DNA of 64,000 nt from Mucilaginibacter celer (GTDB lineage Bacteria; Bacteroidota; Bacteroidia; Sphingobacteriales; Sphingobacteriaceae), in contig NZ_CP032869.1 in assembly GCF_003576455.2 (NCBI RefSeq), positions 124,001 to 188,000 of the forward strand, in the 5' to 3' direction. Positions 52,301-61,140 of the stretch are shown here, in pieces. Position numbers and translations under genes: made by a program. The notes beneath the pieces are model-generated. The model worked only from the letters and a program-made list of their open reading frames with translations, was not told the DNA's origin and did no database searches. How positions within the stretch are numbered: position 1 is the stretch's first letter; each line of letters begins with the position of its first letter.

Positions 52301-52884
52301 ATATCAAATACCGCGATCTGAACGGCGACGGTATTATCGATAACCGCGACCAAACTTTCATCGGCTACCCGCAGGTACCCGAAATTGTGTACGGCTACGG
52401 TGTATCGGCCCAATACAAAAACTTTGATCTTTCTGCCTTTTTCCAGGGGCAGGCAAGGGTGTCATTCTTTATTAATCCCAACTCGGTTAGCCCCTTTGTG
52501 CAAAGCACCGAGGCATATGTATACGGCAACACCCAGCTATTACAGCAATTTGCCGATAGCCACTGGAGTGAGGAACACCAGGATTTGTATGCCACCTATC
52601 CGCGTTTAGGCACTACCCGCAACATTATCGAAAATAATTTACAGCCAAGTACCTGGTGGTTACGCAACGGGGCCTTTATGCGCCTTAAATCGGCCGAGAT
52701 GGGGTACACCCTGCCTGCGTCCATAACCAAAAGGATGGGCCTGCGCAGCCTGAGGATTTATGTTAACGGCCTTAACCTGATTACCTGGAGCTCATTTAAA
52801 CTTTGGGACCCCGAGCTGGGCGGCAATGGCTTTAACTACCCCATTCAAAAGGTATACAATATTGGTTTGAATGTTAATTTATAA
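49387..52884 (+). CDS. SusC/RagA TonB-dependent transporter with N-terminal STN domain (second PUL)
   Basis: An 1165-residue outer-membrane protein. A long signal region (from ATG 49387, or ATG 49453 giving MKLTTFILFLAFMQASAAVFSQ); STN domain about 45-125 (LKQVFNEINKQTGYNLFW); carboxypeptidase-regulatory-like domain about 135-215; plug about 220-345 ([41 protein letters not shown]); barrel to the end, with LNGDGIIDNRDQTFIG. The STN domain couples it to the FecR encoded upstream. The SusD frame begins before this gene's stop. Imports glycan fragments, probably of a beta-linked glycan given the GH2/GH3 genes downstream (inference). Confidence 0.95.
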   Translation: MYKIFTTNICTPSCYPKKFLLIMKLTTFILFLAFMQASAAVFSQKITYKQNDVTLKQVFNEINKQTGYNLFWSAKSIKNTPKIDVNFQNTPIEEALKTSLKNTGLTYSIDGKSVIIKEAPGGKNDAPAEVIADITVTGTVKDNKGVTLPGVSITVVDDPKRGTVTDNNGKFILDVKSGSVIRVSFIGFVPQTFTVNADNKLFNVVLVEDLRQAEEVVITAYGKKERKEAIVGSVTTIKPAELKIPASNLTTALAGQAAGIIAFQGTGQPGQDNAQFFIRGVTTFGYKVDPLILIDNIELTTNDLARLQVDDIASFSILKDASATALYGARGANGVILVATKQGKIGKPQISFRAENSVSQNTQSLKIADPITYMKLFNEATLSRDPYQPTPFDPDKIINTENTLAKGPGYNPYVYPAVDWLNLLLKKRTSTQRGNLSVSGGTPFARYYVGGSYNVDHGNLAEDAANNNSNNIKFTNYQLRSNVNLNLTKTTEAILRFSGTFSDYNGPLTTDGSFNSDVYKIALHTSPVLFPAYFPADSANINTKHILFGAPADQGVPYNNPYALLLRGHKSSTESRVLAQIELNQGLEFITKGLNFHGIFSTNRYSYFDANYGYNPFYYNIGSYNKTNNTYTLTWLNQKPGDAIEYLQYFPGTPTISNQIYLQGNFDYSRQLGKHNLSATAVFTRQQTVYSNAGQLIDALPHRNFGIAGRAGYNYAGKYFLEFNFGYNGSERFSAEHRYGFFPTIGGGWLVSGEKFFEPLLDVVNRLKIRSSYGLVGNDAISDRRFFYASNVNLNGGAYAAFGTNAGYAHNGATILNYSDPNVTWETSKQANLAVEMTLFKNLNIVAEFYNYNRYNILQKRSYIPSTSGLEADIYANLGKANSKGIDLSFDYKKTINNSWIVSGRGNFTLATDKYTYYEEPNYPEPYRHFVGQPIRIGYGYIADRLFVDDAEAAASPTQIFSTTGKAPRGGDIKYRDLNGDGIIDNRDQTFIGYPQVPEIVYGYGVSAQYKNFDLSAFFQGQARVSFFINPNSVSPFVQSTEAYVYGNTQLLQQFADSHWSEEHQDLYATYPRLGTTRNIIENNLQPSTWWLRNGAFMRLKSAEMGYTLPASITKRMGLRSLRIYVNGLNLITWSSFKLWDPELGGNGFNYPIQKVYNIGLNVNL

Positions 52885-52900
52885 GGAGATGAAGAGTATC

Positions 52901-54814
52901 ATGAAATTTAACTATAAACTTTTTTGCCTGCTATTTTTAATGACGGTAGCCGGCTCATGCAAAAAATATCTTGACGTTGTACCGCCTGATGTAGGTACGA
53001 TTGACTACGCTTTCAGGAGCAAGAACGAGGCGGAGAATTATCTTTTTACCTGCTATTCATCGGTACAGCAATTAAATGATATGAACAGGAGCGCCGGCTT
53101 CACCACCTCGGGCGAGATTATTTTCCCGCTCAACCTGCCCGGCAACCCTATTGATATTACCGGTTTTACGTTGATAACCGGCACCCAAAACGTTGGCGAA
53201 CCAGGTTTAAACTTCTGGGATGGCCGTGCTAACGGTACTGCCATGTACGTAGCCATCAGGCGCTGTAACACCATGCTGGAGAATATCGACAAACCTGCCG
53301 ACCTATCTGCCGTTGAAAAGAAACGCTGGATAGCCGAGGTGAAATTTTTAAAGGCCTACTATCACTATTATTTAATGCGGATGTACGGCCCGGTGCCAAT
53401 TGTTGATGTTAACTTACCTGTTGAAGCATCTACTGCAGAAGTTAAAGTGAAACGCCAGTCAGTTGACGATGTAGTTAATTATGTAGTGGGTTTGCTGGAT
53501 CAGGCCATTCCCGATCTGCCTGCTACCATCGATAATCCATCTAAAGAGCTGGGCAGGATCACAGCGCCTGCAGCAGCGGCTATCAAAGCCGAGGTGTTGA
53601 TGACGGCTGCGAGCCCGCTGTTTAACGGGAACCCGGATTATGCCAACTTTAAAGACAAAAGCGGCAAAAACCTGTTCCCAACCTCATTTGATGCCACCAA
53701 ATGGCAAAAAGCGGCTACGGCTTGCAAAACGGCTATTGATATGTGCGAGGCTGCCGGTTTGCACCTTAACCAAACTTTTATTCCTTCGCCTGCGGTAACT
53801 AACCTGCCCGATTCGTTGAAACGTGTGCTTACTTTCCAAACCGCGCTTACCCAAAAATGGGATATCAACCCGGAGCTCATCTGGTCGTTAAGCAACATCT
53901 GGCATGGGCAGGAATATTGCATCCCGAGGTTAACCCAAAAAGCTAACCAGAACGACGGGCAAAATCCGGCTTACTACGCGGTGCCTATCTCCACTACCGA
54001 TCTGTTTTATACCAACAAAGGCGTACCTATTGATGAAGATAAAACCTGGGATTATGCCGACCGTAACCAACTGCGCACCGGTGATGCCGCTAACTTTTAC
54101 TACATCAAACAAGGTTACCAAACCATTAAAGCCCACTTTGATCGTGAACCGCGCTTTTACGGCAGCATCGGTTTTGATGGCGGTATTTGGTTTGGCGATG
54201 GGATCCTGGATGCCAAAATTGCCCACTACGTACCTGCAAGGGGCGTAACCGCGCTGGCCGGACCGAAAACGTTGCAAAAAACCAACATCACCGGCTACTG
54301 GCCTAAAAAACTGGCCAACTATTTAACCGTGTATGACGACGGCTTTAACTGGACGGATTTTTCGATGCCTGTAATGCGCATGGCCGGTTTATACCTGCTT
54401 TATGCTGAAGCTTTAAATGAGGCTAATGGCCCAACAGCCGATGCCATAAGCTATGTGGATAGGGTAAGGGCACGCGCCGGATTAGATGGCGTGGTTAACG
54501 CATGGGCTGCCTATTCAAAAAATCCATCAAAACCTACTACCAAAGAAGGTTTACGCGCCATCATTCACCAGGAGCGCCGCATTGAGCTTTGTTTTGAGGG
54601 CCAAAGCGGCTGGGATTTACGCCGTTGGAAAGAGTTGCAGGGTGTGTTAAGCACCCCGCTAACCGGCTGGAGCATTTACGAAGAACAAGCTATTAACTAC
54701 TACCGCGCCCGCAACGTAGAGATCCCGGTATTCAATACCCGCGATTACCTGTGGCCTATCTGGAACAACTCGATAGTGATTAATGATAACCTTGTTCAAA
54801 ACCCTTACTGGTAG
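52901..54814 (+). CDS. SusD/RagB-family surface lipoprotein (second PUL)
   Basis: A 637-residue lipoprotein from ATG 52901 (MKFNYKLFCLLFLMTVAGSCKKYLDVVPPD; lipobox AGSC). In-frame ATGs at 52871 and 52889 are alternatives; the first overlaps the SusC stop. AAGGAG at 52883-52888 lies 12 bp before 52901 and could serve as a Shine-Dalgarno site. Family motifs: LKAYYHYYLMRMYGPVPIVD, RVRARAGLDGV and IIHQERRIELCFEGQSGWDLRRWK. Long SusDs like this occur in complex-glycan PULs. It precedes two lipoprotein genes by 25 and 17 bp in one operon. Confidence 0.95.
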   Translation: MKFNYKLFCLLFLMTVAGSCKKYLDVVPPDVGTIDYAFRSKNEAENYLFTCYSSVQQLNDMNRSAGFTTSGEIIFPLNLPGNPIDITGFTLITGTQNVGEPGLNFWDGRANGTAMYVAIRRCNTMLENIDKPADLSAVEKKRWIAEVKFLKAYYHYYLMRMYGPVPIVDVNLPVEASTAEVKVKRQSVDDVVNYVVGLLDQAIPDLPATIDNPSKELGRITAPAAAAIKAEVLMTAASPLFNGNPDYANFKDKSGKNLFPTSFDATKWQKAATACKTAIDMCEAAGLHLNQTFIPSPAVTNLPDSLKRVLTFQTALTQKWDINPELIWSLSNIWHGQEYCIPRLTQKANQNDGQNPAYYAVPISTTDLFYTNKGVPIDEDKTWDYADRNQLRTGDAANFYYIKQGYQTIKAHFDREPRFYGSIGFDGGIWFGDGILDAKIAHYVPARGVTALAGPKTLQKTNITGYWPKKLANYLTVYDDGFNWTDFSMPVMRMAGLYLLYAEALNEANGPTADAISYVDRVRARAGLDGVVNAWAAYSKNPSKPTTKEGLRAIIHQERRIELCFEGQSGWDLRRWKELQGVLSTPLTGWSIYEEQAINYYRARNVEIPVFNTRDYLWPIWNNSIVINDNLVQNPYW

Positions 54815-54839
54815 GATTTTTTTGTAGCACGAATAAAAA

Positions 54840-56084
54840 ATGAAAGATATTATGAGCAATAATCATATAAAGTCGGTATACTTTTTAGCTATACTGGCGC
54901 TTTTAACCGCATGCTTGTTTTCATGCTCCAAAAGCGATACTTATAAACTTCCGGACGATACCGATAAAAGCAAACCCGGCGTAGTTACCAATGTTAAGGT
55001 GCGCAATTTTAACGGTGGCGCGGTTTTAACTTACACCCTGCCCTCATCGCAAAACCTGCTGTATGTGGTGGCCGATTATAACATCAACGGAAAAACAGCC
55101 CGTCAAACTAAATCGAGTTATTTTTTGGATACCATTAGGGTTGATGGCTTTGAAAGCAGTAAGGAATATACCATTACACTGCATTCGGTAACAAGGGCCA
55201 ATGTACAATCAGACCCTATCACGGTTACCGTTCACCCGGATACGCCTTATTACCAGTTGATCAGGAAAAGCCTTACCCTTGCTGCCGATTTTGGTGGCGT
55301 GCATTTATCGGCCTTAAATAAAGATAAACGCCCGGTAGGCATCAACCTCGTAACTATCGATCCTGCAAACAATAAATTCGCCATCAACGACAGGCATTTT
55401 ACCAGTACCGATACCATTAGTTATGCGGTGCGCGGTTTCAGCACTACGCCTGCCAAATTCGGCGCGTTTGTGACCGATCAGTTTGGTAATTCGTCTGATA
55501 CTACCATTGTAACACTTACGCCTTTGTATGAAGAGATGCTTGATAAAAAGCTGTTTTTCCCGGCTAATACCCCAAGCGATGCTTACATAGGTTATGGCGG
55601 TATTCTACCTTATTTATGGGATGGCTTTACCAAAGAGGTTGGCGGCGCTTCGCCATGGCAAACCACTATCGGGCCGGTTCAGAAACTGGTACAGGGTACT
55701 TTTGGCGTAGGCAGAAGTTATAAGCTAAGTCACTTTTTAATGTGGACCCGTGGTTACGGCTATGCCAACCCTAAAGTATTCAGCATCTGGGGATCAAATA
55801 AAGATACCCCTGCCGATGCCGTTACGCCTGGAGGCCTTGCCGCCGGAACTACCGTTGGCGACTGGGTGGTGCTGGGTACTTACCGTTTCCCTGATCCGCC
55901 GTCGGGTTTGCCGCAGGGACAAACCAACGCTGCCGACCAGGCCTTTATTGATGCCGGCGTAAACTTCGATCTGCCGTTTAATGCTCCGCCTGTAAAATAC
56001 CTTAGGGTAGTGGTGAAAGAAACCTGGTTTGGTTTGGATTACACCTATATCGAAGAAATGTCGTTTTACGGAATCCCTCAATAA
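54840..56084 (+). CDS. Surface lipoprotein of DUF4959/DUF5126/DUF5000 type
   Basis: A 414-residue lipoprotein (MKDIMSNNHIKSVYFLAILALLTACLFSCSKSD; lipobox FSC). Three domains seem present in order: a fibronectin-like DUF4959 (about 45-130: KPGVVTNVKVRNFNGGAVLTYTLP), DUF5126 (about 140-235: GGVHLSALNKDKRPVGINLV) and a discoidin-like DUF5000 (about 255-414: WQTTIGPVQKLV..., SHFLMWTRGYGYANPKVFSIWGS). The last is a jelly-roll related to F5/8C, a likely glycan-binding module. It is encoded after SusD, and is the expected surface glycan-binding protein of this PUL. Confidence 0.83.
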   Translation: MKDIMSNNHIKSVYFLAILALLTACLFSCSKSDTYKLPDDTDKSKPGVVTNVKVRNFNGGAVLTYTLPSSQNLLYVVADYNINGKTARQTKSSYFLDTIRVDGFESSKEYTITLHSVTRANVQSDPITVTVHPDTPYYQLIRKSLTLAADFGGVHLSALNKDKRPVGINLVTIDPANNKFAINDRHFTSTDTISYAVRGFSTTPAKFGAFVTDQFGNSSDTTIVTLTPLYEEMLDKKLFFPANTPSDAYIGYGGILPYLWDGFTKEVGGASPWQTTIGPVQKLVQGTFGVGRSYKLSHFLMWTRGYGYANPKVFSIWGSNKDTPADAVTPGGLAAGTTVGDWVVLGTYRFPDPPSGLPQGQTNAADQAFIDAGVNFDLPFNAPPVKYLRVVVKETWFGLDYTYIEEMSFYGIPQ

Positions 56085-56101
56085 CCTTAAGCCATCAAAC
56101 A

Positions 56102-57331
56102 ATGAAAATCAACATCAAAAATATAGCATGGCTGGTATTGCTGCTGGCCGCATGGGGCTGCTCGAAAAAGAATGAAGCCTATAAAGAGCTGATAAAAGGC
56201 GGCGAAAAATATTACCCCGGTGTAATATCAAACGCCAATTACAGGGCAGGCAAGCTGCGTACCCAACTGGTATGGAACCCAAGTCCCGACCCTAAAATTG
56301 TGAAGTACAAAATTTACTGGAACAACAAGCAGGATTCGTTAACCGTTACGGCCGAAAGCCATGATCCGCTGGATACCGTAAAAGTAATTATCCCCAACCT
56401 GGTTGAGGGTACCTATAACTTTATCGTAAACTCGGTTGATAGCGAAGGGCATATTTCCATCGCCAAAACCATTAATGGTGTACGAGTGTACGGTTCGGTT
56501 TACGCGGGAGGTATTTTTAACCGCGGTTACAATGCCGATAACCCTTTTACGGTTGATATTACCACCGGCCTGGTTAAGCTGAACTTTAACCAGATCACGC
56601 TCGATTCGGTAACCATCAACACCAAAACCATTGTTACGTACATCAACACCGCCGGGCAAACCAAAATCGCTTTGCTAAAACCTGAAGATTCGATAGTGAC
56701 TATTAATGATTTTCAGTTTGGTACCGATGTTACCTACCAATCAAGCTATCTGCCGTTCAGGGGGGCTATCGATACGTTTACGGTGGCTTCGCCTACGCTT
56801 TTCCCAAGAGTTAGGCGTGTGGGCGACATCACATCGCTCTACATCAAAAACCCAGGATACACATTTCAACGCGGAGATAATGGTACCAACAAATGGGGGA
56901 CCCCTAAAGACTGGCAGTACAACAACAACGTGCTGAACCAGGATGGCGGCAAAGGCGGCGGCTGGTCGTGGGATGGCAATGGCGTGATCCATTTCGAATC
57001 GAAAGACTGGGGCGGCGATGGGGTGAACAATGGTAAAGTTTATCAAACCATTACCCTGCCAGCCGGTAGCTACGCGCTGGATATTGAAACGGCCGGCTAT
57101 GGTGGCAACTTCAATGCTAATGAGATTGTGGCGGTTGGCAATGCCTTACCGGATATCACCAATATCGGTAGCCCGCTGGCCATCTTCCGTGGCGATCAGA
57201 ATAACCTGGGCGGTACGCATACGCTAAGCTTTACTCTTGCGGCAACCACCACCATTACGTTTGGATGGGTGGTAAATACGCAGAACTATACTTATGTACA
57301 GTTTAAAGGTGTTAAGCTGAGGAGTTTGTAA
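56102..57331 (+). CDS. Surface lipoprotein of DUF4998/DUF5013 type
   Basis: A 409-residue lipoprotein (MKINIKNIAWLVLLLAAWGCSKKN; lipobox WGC). The N-terminal fibronectin-like DUF4998 (about 40-130: KLRTQLVWNPSPDPKIVKYKIYWNN...) is followed by a linker domain and a C-terminal DUF5013-like jelly-roll (about 255-409: GGKGGGWSWDGNGVIHFESKDW..., YTYVQFKGVKLRSL). DUF5013 resembles carbohydrate-binding domains. As last gene of the SusC operon it probably binds glycan at the surface beside the DUF5000 protein; the pairing of these two proteins is common in Bacteroidota PULs. Confidence 0.82.
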   Translation: MKINIKNIAWLVLLLAAWGCSKKNEAYKELIKGGEKYYPGVISNANYRAGKLRTQLVWNPSPDPKIVKYKIYWNNKQDSLTVTAESHDPLDTVKVIIPNLVEGTYNFIVNSVDSEGHISIAKTINGVRVYGSVYAGGIFNRGYNADNPFTVDITTGLVKLNFNQITLDSVTINTKTIVTYINTAGQTKIALLKPEDSIVTINDFQFGTDVTYQSSYLPFRGAIDTFTVASPTLFPRVRRVGDITSLYIKNPGYTFQRGDNGTNKWGTPKDWQYNNNVLNQDGGKGGGWSWDGNGVIHFESKDWGGDGVNNGKVYQTITLPAGSYALDIETAGYGGNFNANEIVAVGNALPDITNIGSPLAIFRGDQNNLGGTHTLSFTLAATTTITFGWVVNTQNYTYVQFKGVKLRSL

Positions 57332-57353
57332 TAGAAATAACGCTTTTCAAATG

Positions 57354-57478
57354 TCCCCTCGGGTTCTCTGGTAGAGGATTCTGAAGCGTGCACCACACGA
57401 GGCCTATGGGTTCGCCTTTATCTTTAATTGGTGAGATAGTGGGCAAAAATCGGGCTTCTCTGCAAGAGAACCTGGGGA
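57354..57478. repeat. Imperfect palindromic repeat, family G
   Basis: Arms 57354-57376 (TCCCCTCGGGTTCTCTGG...) and 57458-57478 (CTCTGCAAGAGAACCTGGGGA) pair with a few mismatches and gaps around an 81-bp centre. Lies right after the DUF5013 gene, in the 466-bp gap that also holds the second 95-bp family A repeat. Confidence 0.6.
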
Positions 57479-57525
57479 GACAAAACTGTTTAAAAACGTG
57501 TAATGAAACTGGTATTATCTCCGAG

Positions 57526-57620
57526 CGTCATTGCGAGGCACGAAGCAATCCCCAACTGTACAGGGCGAATTTGCTTAGCCCCTCTGCCTATCGGGGATTG
57601 CTTCGTGCCTCGCAATGACG
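57526..57620. repeat. 95-bp palindromic repeat, family A, copy 2
   Basis: 28-bp arms 57526-57553 and 57593-57620 are perfect inverted repeats (CGTCATTGCGAGGCACGAAG... pattern). Element length and most of the 39-bp centre match the copy at 4617-4711. It lies 177 bp upstream of the second GH2 gene. Confidence 0.85.
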
Positions 57621-57797
57621 GCTCTTACATGCTTTTAAACAGCTTTTGAGAACCTTAGGAGCTTGCCGAGTATAATCCATCTTTTTATAAGTTTTATCCA
57701 TTTTCAATTTTACCGCACCCATATACATTTACAAAACCGGTATTAATACCCCTGATAAAAATCTACCCAAAAAATCCCACTAAATAATTAAAACCCA

Positions 57798-60752
57798 ATG
57801 TTTAAACGTTTTTCTTTATCCCGATTTTTAATTGTCATCCTTACAGGTGTTTGCTCCGGTGTCTATGCCCAAAGCAACGAGGTGTCGCTCAACAGCTCGT
57901 CCGGGCAGCAATGGAAGGTAAAACCACAAGCCGACGTTACCGATGCCTCGCAAATTAAGGATGCCGGCTACAATACTTCCGGCTGGGTTACTGCCGTTGT
58001 TCCCGGTACCACGTTCGCATCGTACGTGGCAGCCGCGTTAGAGAAAGACCCCAACTTTGGCGATAATATTTACAAGGTTGATAAAGCCAAATATGATCGT
58101 AGTTTTTGGTACCGTACCGAATTTGGAATCCCCGCAAGCTATACCAAAAAAACTATCTGGCTTAATTTTAGGGGCGTAAATCGCAAGGCTGATATTTACC
58201 TGAATGGTACTTTATTGGGTACTTTGGATGGGTTTATGCAACGCGGCCATTTTGATATCAGCGCATTGGCAAGCCGAAACGGCAAAAACGTATTGACTGC
58301 ATTGGTTTATATCCCCAAACAACCATTGGCCAACGTAGGCAGCCCCAACTATGTATCAAGTGCTGGCTGGGATTGGATGCCGTATGTACCGGGCCTTAAC
58401 TCTGGTATTACCGATAATGTTTTCCTGAGCAATACCGGCGATGTAACTATTAAAGATCCCTGGATCCGCGCCGAGTTACCAACCAATGCCCGTGCCGATC
58501 TCTCGGTTGCTTTGGAAGTTAAAAACAATGCGGCAAGTTCGCAGGCAGCTATTATTAAAGGTGTAATTACACCGGGCAATATCGAGTTTCAGAAAAAGGT
58601 TTATGTGGATGCCAATGGCAGCACCGATGTAAAACTCACCAAACGCGATTTTGAGCAGCTGATGATCAACAGTCCCAAACTTTGGTGGCCAAACGGTTAT
58701 GGCGAGCCTAACCTGTACAACTGCAAACTGAGCGTTAGTGTGGGCGATGAAGTATCGGACGTAAGGAACATCAAATTCGGTATTAAAAGATACAGCTATG
58801 ATACCATTGGCCATGTATTGCACCTGGCCATTAACGGCACCAAAGTATTTATAAAAGGCGGCGACTGGGGCATGAGCGAATACCTGCTGCGCTGCCGTGG
58901 TGCCGAATATGATTACAAGGTAAAGCTGCACAAGGAAATGAACTTCAACATGATCCGTAACTGGATCGGTTCAACTACCGACGAGGAGTTTTATGATGCC
59001 TGCGATAAATATGGCATTATGGTTTGGGACGATTTCTGGCTGAATGCCAACCCAAATCTTCCGGCCGATTTGACGGCGTTTAACGCCAATGCCATCGAAA
59101 AAATAAAGCGGTTCAGAAACCATCCTGCTATTGCCGTGTGGTGCGCCGATAATGAGGGATGGCCTGAACAACCGCTCAGCGCCTGGCTGAAAGAAGACCT
59201 GGCCACCTTTGATGGCGGCGACCGCTGGTACCAACCCAACTCGCACGCCGAAAATCTTACCGGCAGCGGCCCATGGGATGCCAAAGATCCACGCTACTAC
59301 TTTACCGCATACCCAACCGGCCTGGGCGGTAACAAAGGCTGGGGTTTACGTTCTGAGCTGGGCACTGCGGTATTTGTAAACTTTGAAAGCTTTAAAAAAT
59401 TTATGCCGAAAGAAAACTGGTGGCCGCGCAATGAAATGTGGGATCAGCACTTTTTCGGTCCGAGGGCATTTAATGCCGGGCCGGATAGTTACCAGGCCAG
59501 CATTACAAACGGCTACGGCGAACCAAAGGGGATAGAAGACTTTTGCCGTAAAGCGCAGTTTGTAAGTTTGGAAAGCAACAAGGCTATGTTTGAGGGCTGG
59601 CAGGATGCCATGGGCGAGGATGCTTCGGGTTTGATGACCTGGATGAGCCAATCGGCCTATCCATCAATGGTATGGCAAACCTATGATTACTATTATGATT
59701 TGACGGGCGCTTACTGGGGCGTTAAAAAGGCCTGCGAACCGTTGCACATTCAATGGAATCCTTTAACCAATGCCATTAAAGTAATTAACACTACCCGGAA
59801 AGATGTGGATGGATTAACAGCTTCGGCAGATGTGTATAATTTGGATGGTACACTGGTGAAACAATACAGTATTTCAAAAACTATCGATGCCCCGGCCAAC
59901 AGTTCAGGTGCGGCATTTGATCTGAAATTTAACCAGTACAAGGCCGATCTGGCAAAAAACAAAAAAGTTGTAAGCTCATCATCAACCAACGGCGATGCTT
60001 CGGCTGTTAACGATGGTAACCCTGGCACCCGCTGGGCCAGCCGTTACAACGATGGCGAATGGGTTTATATCGATCTGGGTAAAGAAGAAGTAGTGAACGG
60101 TGTTGGCCTAAGCTGGGAAGATGCCTATGCAAAATCGTTCAAGATCCAGGTATCAAACGATGCCAATCACTGGTATGATGTATACAGCACCACCGAAGGC
60201 CGCCAGGGCGAACAGAAAATCACCTTCCCCGAGGTTAACGCCCGCTACGTAAAAATGCAGGGCGTGGAGCGTGCTACTTACTGGGGGTATTCGCTTTATA
60301 ATTTTGAGGTTTATGAGGGCGATGTAGCCAGTGAAGGTTTATCGGCGGTACACTTTATCAAACTAAAACTTAGTGATAATACCGGTAAAATAGTATCTGA
60401 TAATTTTTACTGGAGGGGTAACAAGCGTAAAGATTATACTGCTTTAAATAACCTGCCCAAAGTTGATTTGAAGGTAGATTATAAAACGGTTAAGGCCGAT
60501 GGTAAATATTATATCACGGCTCAGGTAACTAATCCTTCATCATCAAAAGCCGTAGCTTTCGGTGTGCGTGTGCAGGCAGTTAAAGCATCTACCGGTGAGC
60601 AGATTTTGCCGGGCATTATGAGCGATAACTATTTTACTTTGCTGAAAGGAGAAAGTAAAACAGTTAAGATTGAATTTGACGAGGCTGCGTTAGGGAAGGA
60701 TGCTGTGAAGTTGGAGGCTGAGGCTTATAATAACACGGTTGCAGGAAGATAG
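57798..60752 (+). CDS. GH2 exo-beta-glycosidase (exo-glucosaminidase/mannosidase type) with inserted F5/8C discoidin domain
   Basis: A 984-residue exported protein (signal MFKRFSLSRFLIVILTGVCSGVYAQ). Domains: galactose-binding-like N-terminus (about 30-200: TAVVPGTTFASYVAA...), Ig-like (about 210-330), TIM barrel (about 340-650), then Ig-like, a discoidin/F5-8C (CBM32-like) domain (about 715-850: ASAVNDGNPGTRWAS..., EWVYIDLGK, YNFEVYEG) and a final Ig-like part. Presumed acid/base is E453 in WCADNEGWPE, and the nucleophile is E520 in RSELGT. The DNE acid/base context and long architecture fit exo-beta-D-glucosaminidases and beta-mannosidase-type GH2; the substrate is uncertain. The F5/8C domain splits the C-terminal Ig region, an uncommon arrangement. 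Confidence 0.87.
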   Translation: MFKRFSLSRFLIVILTGVCSGVYAQSNEVSLNSSSGQQWKVKPQADVTDASQIKDAGYNTSGWVTAVVPGTTFASYVAAALEKDPNFGDNIYKVDKAKYDRSFWYRTEFGIPASYTKKTIWLNFRGVNRKADIYLNGTLLGTLDGFMQRGHFDISALASRNGKNVLTALVYIPKQPLANVGSPNYVSSAGWDWMPYVPGLNSGITDNVFLSNTGDVTIKDPWIRAELPTNARADLSVALEVKNNAASSQAAIIKGVITPGNIEFQKKVYVDANGSTDVKLTKRDFEQLMINSPKLWWPNGYGEPNLYNCKLSVSVGDEVSDVRNIKFGIKRYSYDTIGHVLHLAINGTKVFIKGGDWGMSEYLLRCRGAEYDYKVKLHKEMNFNMIRNWIGSTTDEEFYDACDKYGIMVWDDFWLNANPNLPADLTAFNANAIEKIKRFRNHPAIAVWCADNEGWPEQPLSAWLKEDLATFDGGDRWYQPNSHAENLTGSGPWDAKDPRYYFTAYPTGLGGNKGWGLRSELGTAVFVNFESFKKFMPKENWWPRNEMWDQHFFGPRAFNAGPDSYQASITNGYGEPKGIEDFCRKAQFVSLESNKAMFEGWQDAMGEDASGLMTWMSQSAYPSMVWQTYDYYYDLTGAYWGVKKACEPLHIQWNPLTNAIKVINTTRKDVDGLTASADVYNLDGTLVKQYSISKTIDAPANSSGAAFDLKFNQYKADLAKNKKVVSSSSTNGDASAVNDGNPGTRWASRYNDGEWVYIDLGKEEVVNGVGLSWEDAYAKSFKIQVSNDANHWYDVYSTTEGRQGEQKITFPEVNARYVKMQGVERATYWGYSLYNFEVYEGDVASEGLSAVHFIKLKLSDNTGKIVSDNFYWRGNKRKDYTALNNLPKVDLKVDYKTVKADGKYYITAQVTNPSSSKAVAFGVRVQAVKASTGEQILPGIMSDNYFTLLKGESKTVKIEFDEAALGKDAVKLEAEAYNNTVAGR

Positions 60753-60764
60753 TTTAATAAATAA

Positions 60765-60800
60765 TATTACCAACCTTCGCGATAGCGAAGGTTGGTAATA
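60765..60800. terminator. Hairpin after the GH2 gene
   Basis: A perfect 16-bp stem TATTACCAACCTTCGC / complement with a GATA loop, 12 bp past the GH2 stop codon. No long T-tract. It directly abuts the 186-bp repeat element and may belong to the same repeat cluster. Confidence 0.55.
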
Positions 60801-60803
60801 TGG

Positions 60804-60989
60804 AGTACTGGTTGAAGTTTAGCGATAGCGTAACTTCGAGCTAAACTGTGTTAAGCTTTCAGCTTAACTTTAATACTATCCACTTAAGTTTTTCAGATGT
60901 GGAAAGAGATTTAATGTCGCGCCCCGGAAGCAGAATGCTTCCGCCACTTTAGTACGAAGTTATGCTATCGCTAAACTTCGACCAGTACT
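60804..60989. repeat. 186-bp element with 35-bp terminal inverted repeats, family H
   Basis: Left arm 60804-60838 and right arm 60955-60989 (AGTACTGG(T/C)TGAAGTTTAG..., TAGCGATAGC core) differ at 2 of 35 positions. The 116-bp centre has GTTAAGCTTTCAGCTTAAC and GGAAGCAGAATGCTTCC hairpins and no reading frame. Length and structure resemble a miniature inverted-repeat element. A degenerate relative is near 23797. A 13-bp hairpin follows at 60995-61023 (TATCGCGCAGGCC / GGCCTGGGCGATA). The rest of the gap up to 61140 holds nothing clear. Confidence 0.8.
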
Positions 60990-61140
60990 TTTCGTATCGC
61001 GCAGGCCAGAGGCCTGGGCGATAGTAGCCACCCGGCTGGAGCCGGACGGCTGTGTTTCCTTTTTTATCCAATCTCGCAATCGATTGTAATTTAATAGATC
61101 ATAATACTATTTTAGCGCCCACTATCGCCACGCATCATCA

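Noticed and set aside
57388-57618. 76-codon frame after the DUF5013 gene
   Set aside because: It is made almost entirely of two palindromic repeats, so the frame is an accident of repeat sequence.
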